Shown here piece after piece: positions 28,087-36,976 of a DNA stretch of 64,000 nt (position 1 is its first letter; the number at the start of each line of letters is the position of its first letter). Made by a program: the position numbers and the translations under genes. Source of the stretch: Veronia nyctiphanis (lineage in GTDB: Bacteria; Pseudomonadota; Gammaproteobacteria; Enterobacterales; Vibrionaceae); assembly GCF_004116385.1 (NCBI RefSeq), contig NZ_PEIB01000026.1, forward strand, positions 1 through 64,000, written 5' to 3'. The notes beneath the pieces are model-generated. The model saw only the letters and a program-made list of their open reading frames with translations, had not been told where the DNA came from and did not search any database.

Positions 28087-29046
28087 TTACCCAGCGAGCT
28101 GTTTTTCTGCCAAATTTAATTCCATCGTCGCCTTTAGTAACCGATATAGATTGATCGATGCATCGATCTCTTCTTTACGGTTTGTCAGGCTCTCGATATT
28201 CAGACCAAGCGGTACATTAAGAGCGGCACAGCTTTGCAAAATTAGATTTAGATTTTCCCGACATATTCTGACAGATTCATTCAATGGCTGTTCAGCGTCC
28301 AAAATACGCCATTTTGTCGCTTCAGGAACAGAGATACCCAGCCACTCCATAAACTCTAATGTTTTTTCACTGCCGCATGGTGAGAATGTCAAGACAATAC
28401 GATTAGGCTCGTTACCTTGCTGACGACAGGTTCTTGCATAGCTGGTGATCAAATTGATGGTTGCCTGAGCATCATATACCGCTTGAGAGATGAAAAACTG
28501 GCAGCCTTGCTCTGTTTTGGTAATTAAACGTTCATGCTCATTACGCTTCGAAGAGTGGCGTTCGGCAATCGTCACACCGCCAAGGAAGAAGTCATTATCA
28601 TGTTCTTCAAGGGCTGCATAAGCATCAGGCAAACTCAATTTAATTTCGCCGTCTGATGATGGACTCCCCACAAGTACCAGATTATCGAGCTGGTAAGTAG
28701 ATTTGGTTTCATCCAGCCACTCCACAAACTCAGCTTTTCCACGTTGGGCAACACTTTTGTACGTAATGACATCTTGATCAGAAATTTGCTTTACAAGCTG
28801 ACTGTACTCGCGTGGGTCGACAGTGTGCTTAAAGGGGAATGGTCTTGGCACATCAGTTCGGCTACTTTCGTCTTGAATGTCGTAGATAACGACACCGTCG
28901 AATTCAATTTCATGAAGGCGTGCGAGGAGTTTATGGGCGATTTCCGCTACTTTCTCTTTGTCGGTTCCTAACTTAGGTGGCGTAGTACCTATGAGGTAAA
29001 CACCTTGAGAGGGATCCTTTATTTTTTCTTTGAGTGATAAGGCCAT
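28087..29046 (-). CDS. Methylenetetrahydrofolate reductase-like protein
   Basis: A TIM-barrel protein of 319 residues related to MetF-type methylenetetrahydrofolate reductases (COG0685-like). Typical stretches are FDGVVIYDIQDESSR, LGGVTIAERHSSKRNEHERL and KTEQGCQFFISQAVYD. It lacks the classic MetF N-terminus, so it is more likely one of the MTHFR-like paralogues of unclear substrate than the methionine-pathway enzyme. The ATG at 29046 is preferred over a TTG 15 bases upstream. It stands alone, without met genes nearby. Confidence 0.72.
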   Translation of the reverse strand: MALSLKEKIKDPSQGVYLIGTTPPKLGTDKEKVAEIAHKLLARLHEIEFDGVVIYDIQDESSRTDVPRPFPFKHTVDPREYSQLVKQISDQDVITYKSVAQRGKAEFVEWLDETKSTYQLDNLVLVGSPSSDGEIKLSLPDAYAALEEHDNDFFLGGVTIAERHSSKRNEHERLITKTEQGCQFFISQAVYDAQATINLITSYARTCRQQGNEPNRIVLTFSPCGSEKTLEFMEWLGISVPEATKWRILDAEQPLNESVRICRENLNLILQSCAALNVPLGLNIESLTNRKEEIDASINLYRLLKATMELNLAEKQLAG

Positions 29047-29384
29047 ATTACAAACGTCCAACTGTTAACTCTCTTAATCTGATAGCACTATACCAGCCAT
29101 TTAGACGTCTAGATATCCCATGTTCATGAAAAAAATTCATAATTTAGTATTTTAGACGGAAAAATATTTATCGAATCCAGCAAGCTTATTCAATAATGCA
29201 CATAAGAGGCTGCCAAGTATTTCGAGTTAAAACAAGTAATTTAAATACTGCCTAATGGAACTCTTTCGCGGCGTTTGGCACCAAATGGAGTTAGTTTAAT
29301 GTCAGCCGACCTTGGTCAGGACCTTAATCAGGTATCACCCTTTGGGTCAAGGTATTGGTTTACAACAATTTACAGGGACTCATC
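29047..29384. other. Intergenic region, MetF-like to small coiled-coil gene (338 bp)
   Basis: No gene is seen. The last ~65 bases (about 29305-29360) contain several nested inverted pairs (ACCTTG/CAAGGT and GACC/GGTC) directly upstream of the small gene. They could form a structured 5' leader, but no known riboswitch is recognised. Confidence 0.35.
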
Positions 29385-29576
29385 ATGAACCAGACTCAAG
29401 AATTGAAAGCGACACTTATGCAATTACAGTCTCAAATCAACAGACTGGATGCTAAAGACAAAGCGGTTTACGAAAACGCTAAGACTGATATCGAAGCTTT
29501 GATCAAGAAACAAGGTCAATTCGCTATCGCCGCTGTATGTGTAAAGGCTGTTGAATTGCAACTAAGCCATGGCTAA
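29385..29576 (+). CDS. Small helical protein of unknown function (63 aa)
   Basis: MNQTQELKATLMQLQSQINR begins a short, mostly helical protein with heptad-like spacing of Leu and Ile (LQSQINRLDAKDKAVY, then ALIKKQG). It ends in an Ala/Val-rich helix (FAIAAVCVKAVELQL). Coiled-coil dimerisation is likely. It lacks a signal peptide. The ribosome-binding site (CAGGGA) is modest. No family name can be given. It precedes the zinc cluster by about 225 bp but is probably a separate unit. Confidence 0.55.
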   Translation: MNQTQELKATLMQLQSQINRLDAKDKAVYENAKTDIEALIKKQGQFAIAAVCVKAVELQLSHG

Positions 29577-29800
29577 CACCCATTTCATTAGGTTGCCTTT
29601 ACGGAAGGGCGACTTGTTAAGGCCAATTGTTCATTGTTTGGCCTCTAATTTACTTTTCTGCGCGATGTAACCCAAACTTCCTGATTGTTTATCTTGCCCT
29701 CTTAATAATCACTGTCATATTTAGGAAATATTAAATATGTAGTCTCGCGTCCAGCCCAATTCCTCGTGAGTGGCACGTCAGATTTTCAGAGAGTTCTGCT

Positions 29801-30103
29801 TTGCTCGGTTCATTATTCCAAAGATATGTATTGCCTAAATTGGCCATAATACTTCTGTGTTGTGCAGTTGGTGTTCAAGCCATTTATGTATCTGAGCACC
29901 TGACTGAAATCGACCATCTATCTGAACCTGAAAACTGTCAGGTTTGTCATGCATCAATTGTTGGCTTTGATTTGATTTCTTATCCGGCTTTGCAGTCTGA
30001 TTGGTTATCGGTCAAAAATAACTGTGTTTCATTCACATTTCTTGCTCATGTCAGCATTGCCTTTAGTGCCAGAGACCCGCCAAATCAACCTGTTAGCGTA
30101 TAA
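29801..30103 (+). CDS. Small exported Cys/His protein at head of the zinc-uptake cluster
   Basis: A 100-residue protein with one N-terminal hydrophobic segment (LAIILLCCAVGVQAIYVSEHL) that is either a signal peptide or an anchor. Next comes an acidic His/Glu stretch (HLTEIDHLSEPENCQVCHA) with a C-x2-C-H metal-binding-like motif. It precedes the ZrgA-like gene by 36 bp on the same strand, so a role in metal handling is inferred from context and composition. Vibrio zrg clusters contain additional small zrg genes, but correspondence to a specific one cannot be confirmed. The TTG start is uncertain. Confidence 0.55.
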   Translation: MLGSLFQRYVLPKLAIILLCCAVGVQAIYVSEHLTEIDHLSEPENCQVCHASIVGFDLISYPALQSDWLSVKNNCVSFTFLAHVSIAFSARDPPNQPVSV

Positions 30104-30139
30104 ATATTTAACTTCTTACATTTAACAAGGTGAAAAATA

Positions 30140-30889
30140 ATGGGTACTAAAATTAAATTGGCCGTTGCTATTGCCAGTGCTGCTGTAATGTCTTCTTCTG
30201 TATTCGCTGAGGAAAAAGATCACCGACATCACAAGGCGCATGTCCACGCAGAAGTGACAGTGAACTTGCTTCAGTCTGATGAATCAGTGCTACTTGAAAT
30301 TGAAGCACCAGCCAATGACGTTGTGGGGTTTGAGCACCAACCAAAAAATGATGCACAGAAAGACGCTATCAAGAGAGCGTTAGCATTACTTAACAAGCCA
30401 GACAGTCTTTTTGCTTTCAATAAAGATGCAGAGTGTGAAGTGAAGGATATCGACATCGCACATACGTTCGACGTTGAACATGACGATCACGATGAGCACC
30501 ACGATGACCATAAGAAAGGCCATGACCATCACGATGAGCACCACGATGACCATAAGAAAGGCCATGACCATCACGATGAGCACCATGATGACCACAAGAA
30601 AGGCCATGATGATCACGACGAGCACCATGATGACCATAAGAAAGGTCATGATCATCATGACGAGCATAAAGGCCATCATGACGATCATCACGATGAGCAC
30701 AAAGCGGAACACAGAGAATTCATCGTGAATTACAGCTTCGAGTGTCACCATCCGGAAAAACTGAGTTCGTTCTCAACAAACTGGTTCTCTGAATTTTCAG
30801 CAACTGAAGAAATCAATCTAAAAGGCGTTATGGACAAAGGTGCGGTATCTAAAGAGCTGACAGCGAAAAATAACAAGGTCTCTCTTTGA
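30140..30889 (+). CDS. zrgA: ZrgA-like periplasmic zinc-binding protein (DUF2796), His-rich
   Basis: This is the substrate-binding component of the ZrgABCDE-type zinc uptake system described in Vibrio cholerae. A signal peptide (1-23, ending SVFA) precedes a DUF2796 domain (VTVNLLQSDESVLLEIEAPANDVVGFEH). That domain is split by a long His/Asp/Lys-rich loop (about residues 112-190) made of repeats of HHDEHHDDHKKGHD, and resumes at EFIVNYSFECHH. The loop is typical of zinc-capturing periplasmic proteins. AAGGTGAAA lies upstream of the ATG. The DNA under the loop is a tandem repeat and may vary between strains. Confidence 0.85.
   Translation: MGTKIKLAVAIASAAVMSSSVFAEEKDHRHHKAHVHAEVTVNLLQSDESVLLEIEAPANDVVGFEHQPKNDAQKDAIKRALALLNKPDSLFAFNKDAECEVKDIDIAHTFDVEHDDHDEHHDDHKKGHDHHDEHHDDHKKGHDHHDEHHDDHKKGHDDHDEHHDDHKKGHDHHDEHKGHHDDHHDEHKAEHREFIVNYSFECHHPEKLSSFSTNWFSEFSATEEINLKGVMDKGAVSKELTAKNNKVSL
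30474..30700 (+). repeat. Tandem ~42-bp repeats encoding the His-rich loop
   Basis: Four near-identical units of about 42 bp, each encoding HHDEHHDDHKKGHD or a slight variant, followed by a degenerate fifth. Units differ only by scattered synonymous changes. Slippage here would change loop length in steps of 14 residues without shifting frame. Confidence 0.85.
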
Positions 30890-30894
30890 TTGTT

Positions 30895-30917
30895 GTGGGG
30901 TGCCTTTGGCACCTCAC
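30895..30917 (+). promoter_or_regulatory. Intercistronic hairpin between zrgA-like and ABC ATPase genes
   Basis: GTGGGGTGCC (30895-30904), loop TTT, GGCACCTCAC (30908-30917) form a 10-bp stem with one G-T pair. There is no T run after it; the AAGGAG ribosome-binding site of the next gene follows directly. It may stabilise upstream mRNA or reduce expression of the transporter genes relative to the binding protein. Confidence 0.55.
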
Positions 30918-30932
30918 ACAAGGAGCACAACA

Positions 30933-31658
30933 ATGATAAAAATTGAGAACATCAAATTTCATTGGCCAGGTCAACGCTCACCGCAGATTGATATCTGTGA
31001 CCTTGAGCTGGCACAAGGGCATCGTATGTTTATCAGCGGCCAAAGTGGCTGCGGTAAATCAACATTATTAAGTTTAATTGCCGGTATTTCGGTGCCTGAT
31101 TCTGGCCTGGTGATGGTCGCAGATCGCGATTTAACTCAGATGAAAGCCTCGAAGCGAGATGCTTTTCGCGCTGATCATTTGGGGCTTATCTTTCAGCAAT
31201 TTAACTTGCTTCCGTATTTGAACGTATTAGAAAACGTCACTTTGCCTTGTTATTTCTCGGCATTACGCAAAAGCAGAGTGAGTGGTGGATTGGAAGTGGA
31301 AGCCAAGCGACTGTTGTCTGCTCTTGGCTTAGGTGAAGGGTTACATCGTCAACCTGTGACAGCATTGAGTATTGGCCAGCAGCAACGTGTTGCCGTAGCG
31401 CGTGCGTTAATCGGCAAACCGAGCCTTGTTATTGCCGATGAGCCGACATCAGCGCTGGACCATGACTCGAGAGACAAGTTTCTGTCATTGCTGGTTGAAC
31501 AATGTGAAGCGTCGAACAGCAGCCTGATATTTGTCAGCCATGATCATACTCTCAAATCTCACTTTAATGAGGTTGTCAGCTTACCTGACATAAACCGCGC
31601 GTTTTTATCCGATGATAAGAAAGAGAGTGCGCTTTCAGGAGAGGGATCATCACTATGA
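30933..31658 (+). CDS. ABC transporter ATP-binding protein (LolD/MacB-like), zinc cluster
   Basis: A 241-residue ATPase. Walker A is SGQSGCGKSTLL, the signature region is ALSIGQQQRVAVARAL, Walker B is LVIADEPTSALD and the switch His is in FVSHDH. The sequence is closest in style to LolD/FtsE ATPases, which pair with FtsX-like permeases, as here. The start at 30933 has AAGGAG upstream. The stop overlaps the permease start by four bases (ATGA). In zrg clusters this component powers zinc uptake. Specificity here is inferred from the adjacent ZrgA-like protein. Confidence 0.85.
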   Translation: MIKIENIKFHWPGQRSPQIDICDLELAQGHRMFISGQSGCGKSTLLSLIAGISVPDSGLVMVADRDLTQMKASKRDAFRADHLGLIFQQFNLLPYLNVLENVTLPCYFSALRKSRVSGGLEVEAKRLLSALGLGEGLHRQPVTALSIGQQQRVAVARALIGKPSLVIADEPTSALDHDSRDKFLSLLVEQCEASNSSLIFVSHDHTLKSHFNEVVSLPDINRAFLSDDKKESALSGEGSSL

Positions 31659-32887
31659 TTGAAATCATCAATCTGGCAAGACGAAGTCTACTTAACCGAA
31701 AAAATACGGCCCTCCTCACCACACTGACAGTCGCGGTCTCAGTGTTACTTTTACTGGGTGTTGAGCGTGTTCGAGTTCAAGCTAAAAACAGTTTTGCAAA
31801 CACTATCTCAGGCACTGACCTTATTATGGGTGCGCGTTCTGGACAGATAAACCTGTTGTTGTACTCGGTTTTTCACATTGGTAACGCAACGAATAATGTT
31901 AGTTGGGAGACGGTAAAAGATATCAGGGCAGATCGTGCGGTGAAGTGGATTATTCCCATTTCTTTGGGAGATTCGCACCGAGGGTTTCGTGTCACTGGGA
32001 CGACTGGCGACTTCTTCACCTATTATCGCTACGGTAAAAAACAGTTACTGTCGTTCAGGGAGGGTAAGGCTTTCTCAGATGTCTTTGATGTGGTAATCGG
32101 GGCTGAAGTTGCACGACAACTTAATTATGAATTGGGTGATGAAATTATAATTGCTCACGGACTCTCTGACCGTTCATTTACCCGCCATAATGACTCACCG
32201 TTTTCTGTATCAGGCATATTGTCAGCGACAGGTACTCCCATCGACCGGGGTATATTTGTCTCTTTAAAAGCGATTGATGCCATTCATATCGGTTGGAAGC
32301 AAGAGGATCTCGATACCATTTTGCAAAGAGAGCCCGAGGCCATCACGGCGGTCTTTCTGGGTCTCAGTTCTAAGTTACAGACCTTTAGCTTGCAGCGAAA
32401 AATCAATGAATATCCAGAAGAACCTCTCACGGCGGTTATTCCTGGATTGGCGTTGAGTGAACTCTGGTCAATGATGTCGGTGGCCGAACAAACACTCCTG
32501 ATCATTTCAGGGTTTGTGGTTGCTGCAGGTCTCTTGGGTATGTTGTCGAGCCTACTTACGGGTCTCAACGAGCGTCGACGTGAAATGGCCGTTTTACGTG
32601 CGGTAGGCGCTCGACCCATCCACGTATTTATGCTGCTCATCAGCGAGGCGACCCTTCTGACATTTGGTGGGATTATCCTTGGTGTGTTGCTATTGATAGC
32701 GGGGCTGTCTTTGGGTGGGCCAATTCTTCATAGCCAATATGGTTTGGTATTAGATGTATGGCATATCACAAACCATGAATTACTCCTGCTGGGAGTCGTG
32801 CAGGCTGCGGGTATGTGCATAGGCGTTTTACCTGCAATCAGCGCGTATAGACAATCTTTAACAGACGGAATGACAATTAAGGTTTAA
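31655..32887 (+). CDS. FtsX/LolC-like ABC permease of the zinc cluster
   Basis: A 410-residue inner-membrane protein with the FtsX/MacB topology. One N-terminal helix (about 17-38, ALLTTLTVAVSVLLLLGVERV) is followed by a ~230-residue periplasmic domain and three C-terminal helices (about 275-300, 325-355 and 372-395). The conserved NERRREMAVLRAVGARP motif lies between the second and third helices and contacts the ATPase. It is translationally coupled to the ATPase gene. MacB-type permeases usually act as mechanotransmitters; how this fold imports zinc in zrg systems is not obvious. Confidence 0.85.
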   Translation: MIEIINLARRSLLNRKNTALLTTLTVAVSVLLLLGVERVRVQAKNSFANTISGTDLIMGARSGQINLLLYSVFHIGNATNNVSWETVKDIRADRAVKWIIPISLGDSHRGFRVTGTTGDFFTYYRYGKKQLLSFREGKAFSDVFDVVIGAEVARQLNYELGDEIIIAHGLSDRSFTRHNDSPFSVSGILSATGTPIDRGIFVSLKAIDAIHIGWKQEDLDTILQREPEAITAVFLGLSSKLQTFSLQRKINEYPEEPLTAVIPGLALSELWSMMSVAEQTLLIISGFVVAAGLLGMLSSLLTGLNERRREMAVLRAVGARPIHVFMLLISEATLLTFGGIILGVLLLIAGLSLGGPILHSQYGLVLDVWHITNHELLLLGVVQAAGMCIGVLPAISAYRQSLTDGMTIKV

Positions 32888-32889
32888 CA

Positions 32890-33363
32890 ATGAAAAAGTT
32901 AATTGGGTTGCTGCTCCTCAGCATTGCTTCTTTCTCGTATGCCGATCAGGAACAAGCATTGGACTGGCAAGATTTAATACCGGAGGCGGAGCGTCTTCAA
33001 AATACCCAGTCCATACCTCAATTTATGCATCAAGGACCGGGAGTACAAAATACAAACGTTACGGTTCGTGAAGATCTCAACGATAAGCTCGTTGGTCTGA
33101 CAGGGTTTGTTATCCCATTGGAAGGCGATGCAAACAGTATCACAGAGTTTCTGTTGGTACCATTTTTGGGGGCCTGTATTCACGTGCCGCCACCACCGCC
33201 AAACCAACTTGTTTACGTTAAATTCGAAAATGGCGTACCACCCAGTGAGCTTTGGGATGTCGTTTACGTCATTGGTAAACTCAAAACGGTGCCGGTGGAT
33301 ACAGATGGCATCATGTCTGGGTACTTGATAGAAGGTACAGAAGTTCGGACTGAAGAGTTATAA
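32890..33363 (+). CDS. Exported DUF3299 protein of the zinc cluster
   Basis: A 157-residue protein with a signal peptide (1-18, ending SFSYA). The DUF3299 core is DDKLVGLTGFVIPLEGDANSI-like (NDKLVGLTGFVIPLEGD), then FLLVPFLGACIHVPPPPPNQ with a conserved Cys-x-His that may bind metal, and LWDVVYVIGKLK. DUF3299 proteins regularly sit next to DUF2796 proteins and this ABC pair, so a role as an accessory periplasmic zinc factor is likely but unproven. It starts two bases after the permease stop and ends the operon. Confidence 0.8.
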   Translation: MKKLIGLLLLSIASFSYADQEQALDWQDLIPEAERLQNTQSIPQFMHQGPGVQNTNVTVREDLNDKLVGLTGFVIPLEGDANSITEFLLVPFLGACIHVPPPPPNQLVYVKFENGVPPSELWDVVYVIGKLKTVPVDTDGIMSGYLIEGTEVRTEEL

Positions 33364-33380
33364 CCATCGCTTTTAGTTAA

Positions 33381-33419
33381 AAAAACAAAACCCCGACTAG
33401 AACTCGGGGTTTTGTTTTT
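33381..33419. terminator. Rho-independent terminator after the zinc cluster
   Basis: AAAAACAAAACCCCGA (33381-33396) and TCGGGGTTTTGTTTTT (33404-33419) form a 16-bp stem around a seven-base loop, with a T run. It lies 17 bp after the DUF3299 stop. Confidence 0.9.
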
Positions 33420-33566
33420 GTCTCGGAGAAATGACAAGCATTGCATAGCAAAAGCGTATATCAATTAGTTATGGTGGAAAACGATAACTAATCGAAACGA
33501 TTCAGATCGAGTTAGCTATTATCAATTAAAACAACGTTATATAGCCTGACGAGTAAAGGAATACCT

Positions 33567-34494
<928 letters not shown>

Positions 34495-34510
34495 CCTGAT
34501 GTTGAAGCAA

Positions 34511-34541
34511 TAAAAAAACGGGCATGATGCCCGTTTTTTTA
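34511..34541. terminator. Bidirectional terminator between murQ and nfeD2
   Basis: AAAAAAACGGGC (34512-34523) and GCCCGTTTTTTT (34529-34540) form a 12-bp stem with poly-A/poly-T ends. It separates the convergent murQ and NfeD-like genes. Confidence 0.9.
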
Positions 34542-34554
34542 TTGTCTTTTAGGT

Positions 34555-35010
34555 TTAGGCTTCAATCGGTTCGATAACCAAGATGATGCCATCAACATCA
34601 ACCACTTTTACTCTTGACCCTGCCGTAATTTCAACTGAGGAGCGGGCAGACCATGTTGTATCACCCAGTTTTACTCTGTTTGTTCCTACGACCACATCTT
34701 CGTCAAGTGTAATTTCTTGTCCAACAAGCTGGCTTTCTTTTTGATTGAGTTTGCGGCTTGCGTCTCCTGTCTGGTCACTTTTCAACTGTCGACGCCACCA
34801 AAGCCACGTTGTTGCGAGTGACAAAGCACCAAATGACATCCACTGCAGTTGCCAGCTCATCGGTATAAAATTCATCAATGCGCCAACAATCAATGCTGAA
34901 ATGCCCATCCAGAGCAGGTATCCACCCGTCCCAAGTAACTCGGCGATGAGTAACAGCAAACCAAATGCTAACCAGTGTAGGTAGTTAATCTCTGACAGTA
35001 GCTCAATCAA
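34555..35010 (-). CDS. Short NfeD-like membrane protein (YbbK partner type)
   Basis: A 151-residue inner-membrane protein with three or four helices (HWLAFGLLLLIAELLGTGGY, then LIVGALMNFI, then LQWMSFGALSLATTWLWW) and a C-terminal OB-fold (LVGQEITLDEDVVVGTNRVKLGDTTW...VKVVDVDGIILVIEP). This short NfeD form lacks the ClpP-like protease domain and pairs with QmcA-type SPFH proteins. Translation is placed at TTG 35010, with AAGGTG upstream. A longer frame from 35121 would overlap qmcA by about 100 bp and gives an atypical N-terminus. Confidence 0.8.
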   Translation of the reverse strand: MIELLSEINYLHWLAFGLLLLIAELLGTGGYLLWMGISALIVGALMNFIPMSWQLQWMSFGALSLATTWLWWRRQLKSDQTGDASRKLNQKESQLVGQEITLDEDVVVGTNRVKLGDTTWSARSSVEITAGSRVKVVDVDGIILVIEPIEA

Positions 35011-35023
35011 TGTGTCACCTTTT

Positions 35024-35944
35024 TTATTTGGTTTCTGAATTATGCTTGAACATCTCGGCAATACCTGCGACCGAGCCCATGAGTCCTGATGCTTCCAAAG
35101 GCAGCATAATGATCTTACCATTTTCAGCCTGACCGATGGTTTTCAATGCTTCGGTATAACCCTGAGCGATGAAGTAGTTGACTGCCTGCATGTCACCTTT
35201 TGCAATTGCATCACTGACCATACTGGTTGCTTTCGCTTCTGCTTCAGCAGCACGTTCACGTGCTTCAGCTTGAAGAATAGCGGCTTGCTTTTCACCTTCA
35301 GCTTTCAGAATTTCAGATTGCTTCTGGCCTTCAGCACGCAAAATTTCGGCTTGACGAATCCCTTCGGCTTCGAGGATTTCAGCACGCTTGTTACGTTCTG
35401 CTTTCATCTGAGCGTTCATCGCTTCAGTCAGATCGGTTGGTGGCTGAACATCTTTAATTTCGATACGGGTAACCTTGATACCCCATGGGTTGGTTGCTTC
35501 ATCGACAATAGCCAGTAGTTTGGTATTGATCATGTCACGTTGACTGAGCATTTCATCGAGCTCCATTGAGCCGAGTACGGTGCGGATGTTTGTCAGTGTG
35601 AGGTTACGAATAGCATGCTCAAGGTCAGTGACTTCGTATGCTGCTTTGGCTGCGTCGATGACTTGCACGAAGCAGACGGCATCTATAACGACATTGGCGT
35701 TATCTTTTGAGATGACTTCCTGAGCTGGTATATCCAGAACACGTTCCATCATATTGATTTTATTACCAACACTGTCAATAAATGGAATGATCAAGTTTAG
35801 GCCTGGTTGCAGGGTGATGGTGTAACGACCAAAACGCTCGACGGTCCAGTTGCTACCCTGCGGTACCGTTTTGATACCCGCAGCAATGAACACGATTGCT
35901 ATGACGATAAATACGCCAATCGTAATGAGAGAATCTATTTCCAT
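35024..35944 (-). CDS. qmcA: QmcA-like SPFH/band-7 paraslipin
   Basis: A membrane-anchored SPFH scaffold of 306 residues, homologous to QmcA, which genetically links to FtsH/HflKC functions in E. coli. It has an N-terminal membrane helix (about 6-25), a band-7 domain with [24 protein letters not shown] and [21 protein letters not shown], and a long coiled coil with repeated ILxAEGxxQ units. It ends [25 protein letters not shown]. It is the first gene of a two-gene operon with the short NfeD, 13 bp apart. Confidence 0.9.
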   Translation of the reverse strand: MEIDSLITIGVFIVIAIVFIAAGIKTVPQGSNWTVERFGRYTITLQPGLNLIIPFIDSVGNKINMMERVLDIPAQEVISKDNANVVIDAVCFVQVIDAAKAAYEVTDLEHAIRNLTLTNIRTVLGSMELDEMLSQRDMINTKLLAIVDEATNPWGIKVTRIEIKDVQPPTDLTEAMNAQMKAERNKRAEILEAEGIRQAEILRAEGQKQSEILKAEGEKQAAILQAEARERAAEAEAKATSMVSDAIAKGDMQAVNYFIAQGYTEALKTIGQAENGKIIMLPLEASGLMGSVAGIAEMFKHNSETK

Positions 35945-36071
35945 AACACGTATCCTTCTTGTGATTACTCGATGTCGATCAATCTATTTTTGCTTAATAT
36001 TCAATGGTAAACAATAAAAATGCTGGGATTTTACTCGAATTGTTTAAAACCTCGGATATGAAGCTCTCTGG

Positions 36072-36976
36072 TTAATCAAATTCACGTTTAGTCAAATGAG
36101 TCTCGAAAAGGTGAATGATAAACATGTGGGGAACGGTTAATGCGAATAGCCCAACAAATATTACCTGAAGAGTGGCGGTTGCTAGTGAGGCGTAATCAGA
36201 AATGATTGACCAAGCGGCGGTACCAAGTAACAAGGTCAACAATGTGAGAAGTACGATAACAATGATTGATGATTTACTGGAGTCAACCGTCTTAAAAGAC
36301 AACAGAAGATGCCGGGGAGAATGCAACGCACAAAAATACAGAACAAAGTAAAGCATGATAGGTAACAGCAGTGCACCTGCAGCTAGGCACGTTATATCGA
36401 TTATTCTCTGTTTGAATTGTGGTGCCTTACGATGAGCGGTGATGTTTACCGCAAGGTAAAGGGAAGACATCAGAAACAGGACCTCTGCTACGTCGATAAT
36501 TAGATGAACAACATTATCCGCGACTAGACTTTGCAAGATTAAATCGCCGAATATATCCATCACTTCGTTCGGAGAAATGGCAGCAGGCAAACAAAGAACC
36601 CAAACTCCGAAGCTTAATCTTGCAAAAGTGGATGAATCAGACCAGTCTCCGCCAAAGTGCCAAACGGAAATGATTAAGAAGATGATCAAACTCATGGCAG
36701 GTGCGATTACCCACATGGCGACGCAGGCAAGCGCGATAATGACATAGGTAAAAAACCAGATAAAAAACTGAATAGGCGATTTCCAGAGCTCAGGGAGTGA
36801 GAGATGGGAAGATCCATAGCGCCGTGTGGAATCCCCATTAAAGCGATGAGCATTACCGCAACGACGAGCTGAGTTGATTCATGAAAGACACTGACAGCAC
36901 AAAGAAGCGGTATACCAGCTACTGGCAACAATGAAAGAAGCGTCTCTTGCTTACTGCTTCCTAGCAACAGCTTCAT
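36072..36976 (-). CDS. blh: Beta-carotene 15,15'-dioxygenase, Brp/Blh family, one frame break
   Basis: A multi-span membrane oxygenase that splits beta-carotene into two retinals and supplies the proteorhodopsin chromophore. The ~301-residue joined product has about eight helices. Conserved His motifs are GIPHGAMD, SVWHFGGDW and LHSPRHLL, likely iron ligands. The frame breaks at 36806-36808: one more G on the plus strand joins GAMDLP to HLSLPELWKSPIQFF. The start overlaps the crtY end by 26 bp. It is the last gene of the light-energy operon. Confidence 0.88.

Noticed and set aside
28004-28423. 139-codon plus-strand frame overlapping the MetF-like gene
   Set aside because: Starts inside the terminator and is antisense to a conserved coding region.
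30386-30751. 121-codon minus-strand frame opposite the His-rich gene
   Set aside because: It is the reverse reading of the tandem repeat and gives an artificial Val/Ile/Met-rich sequence.
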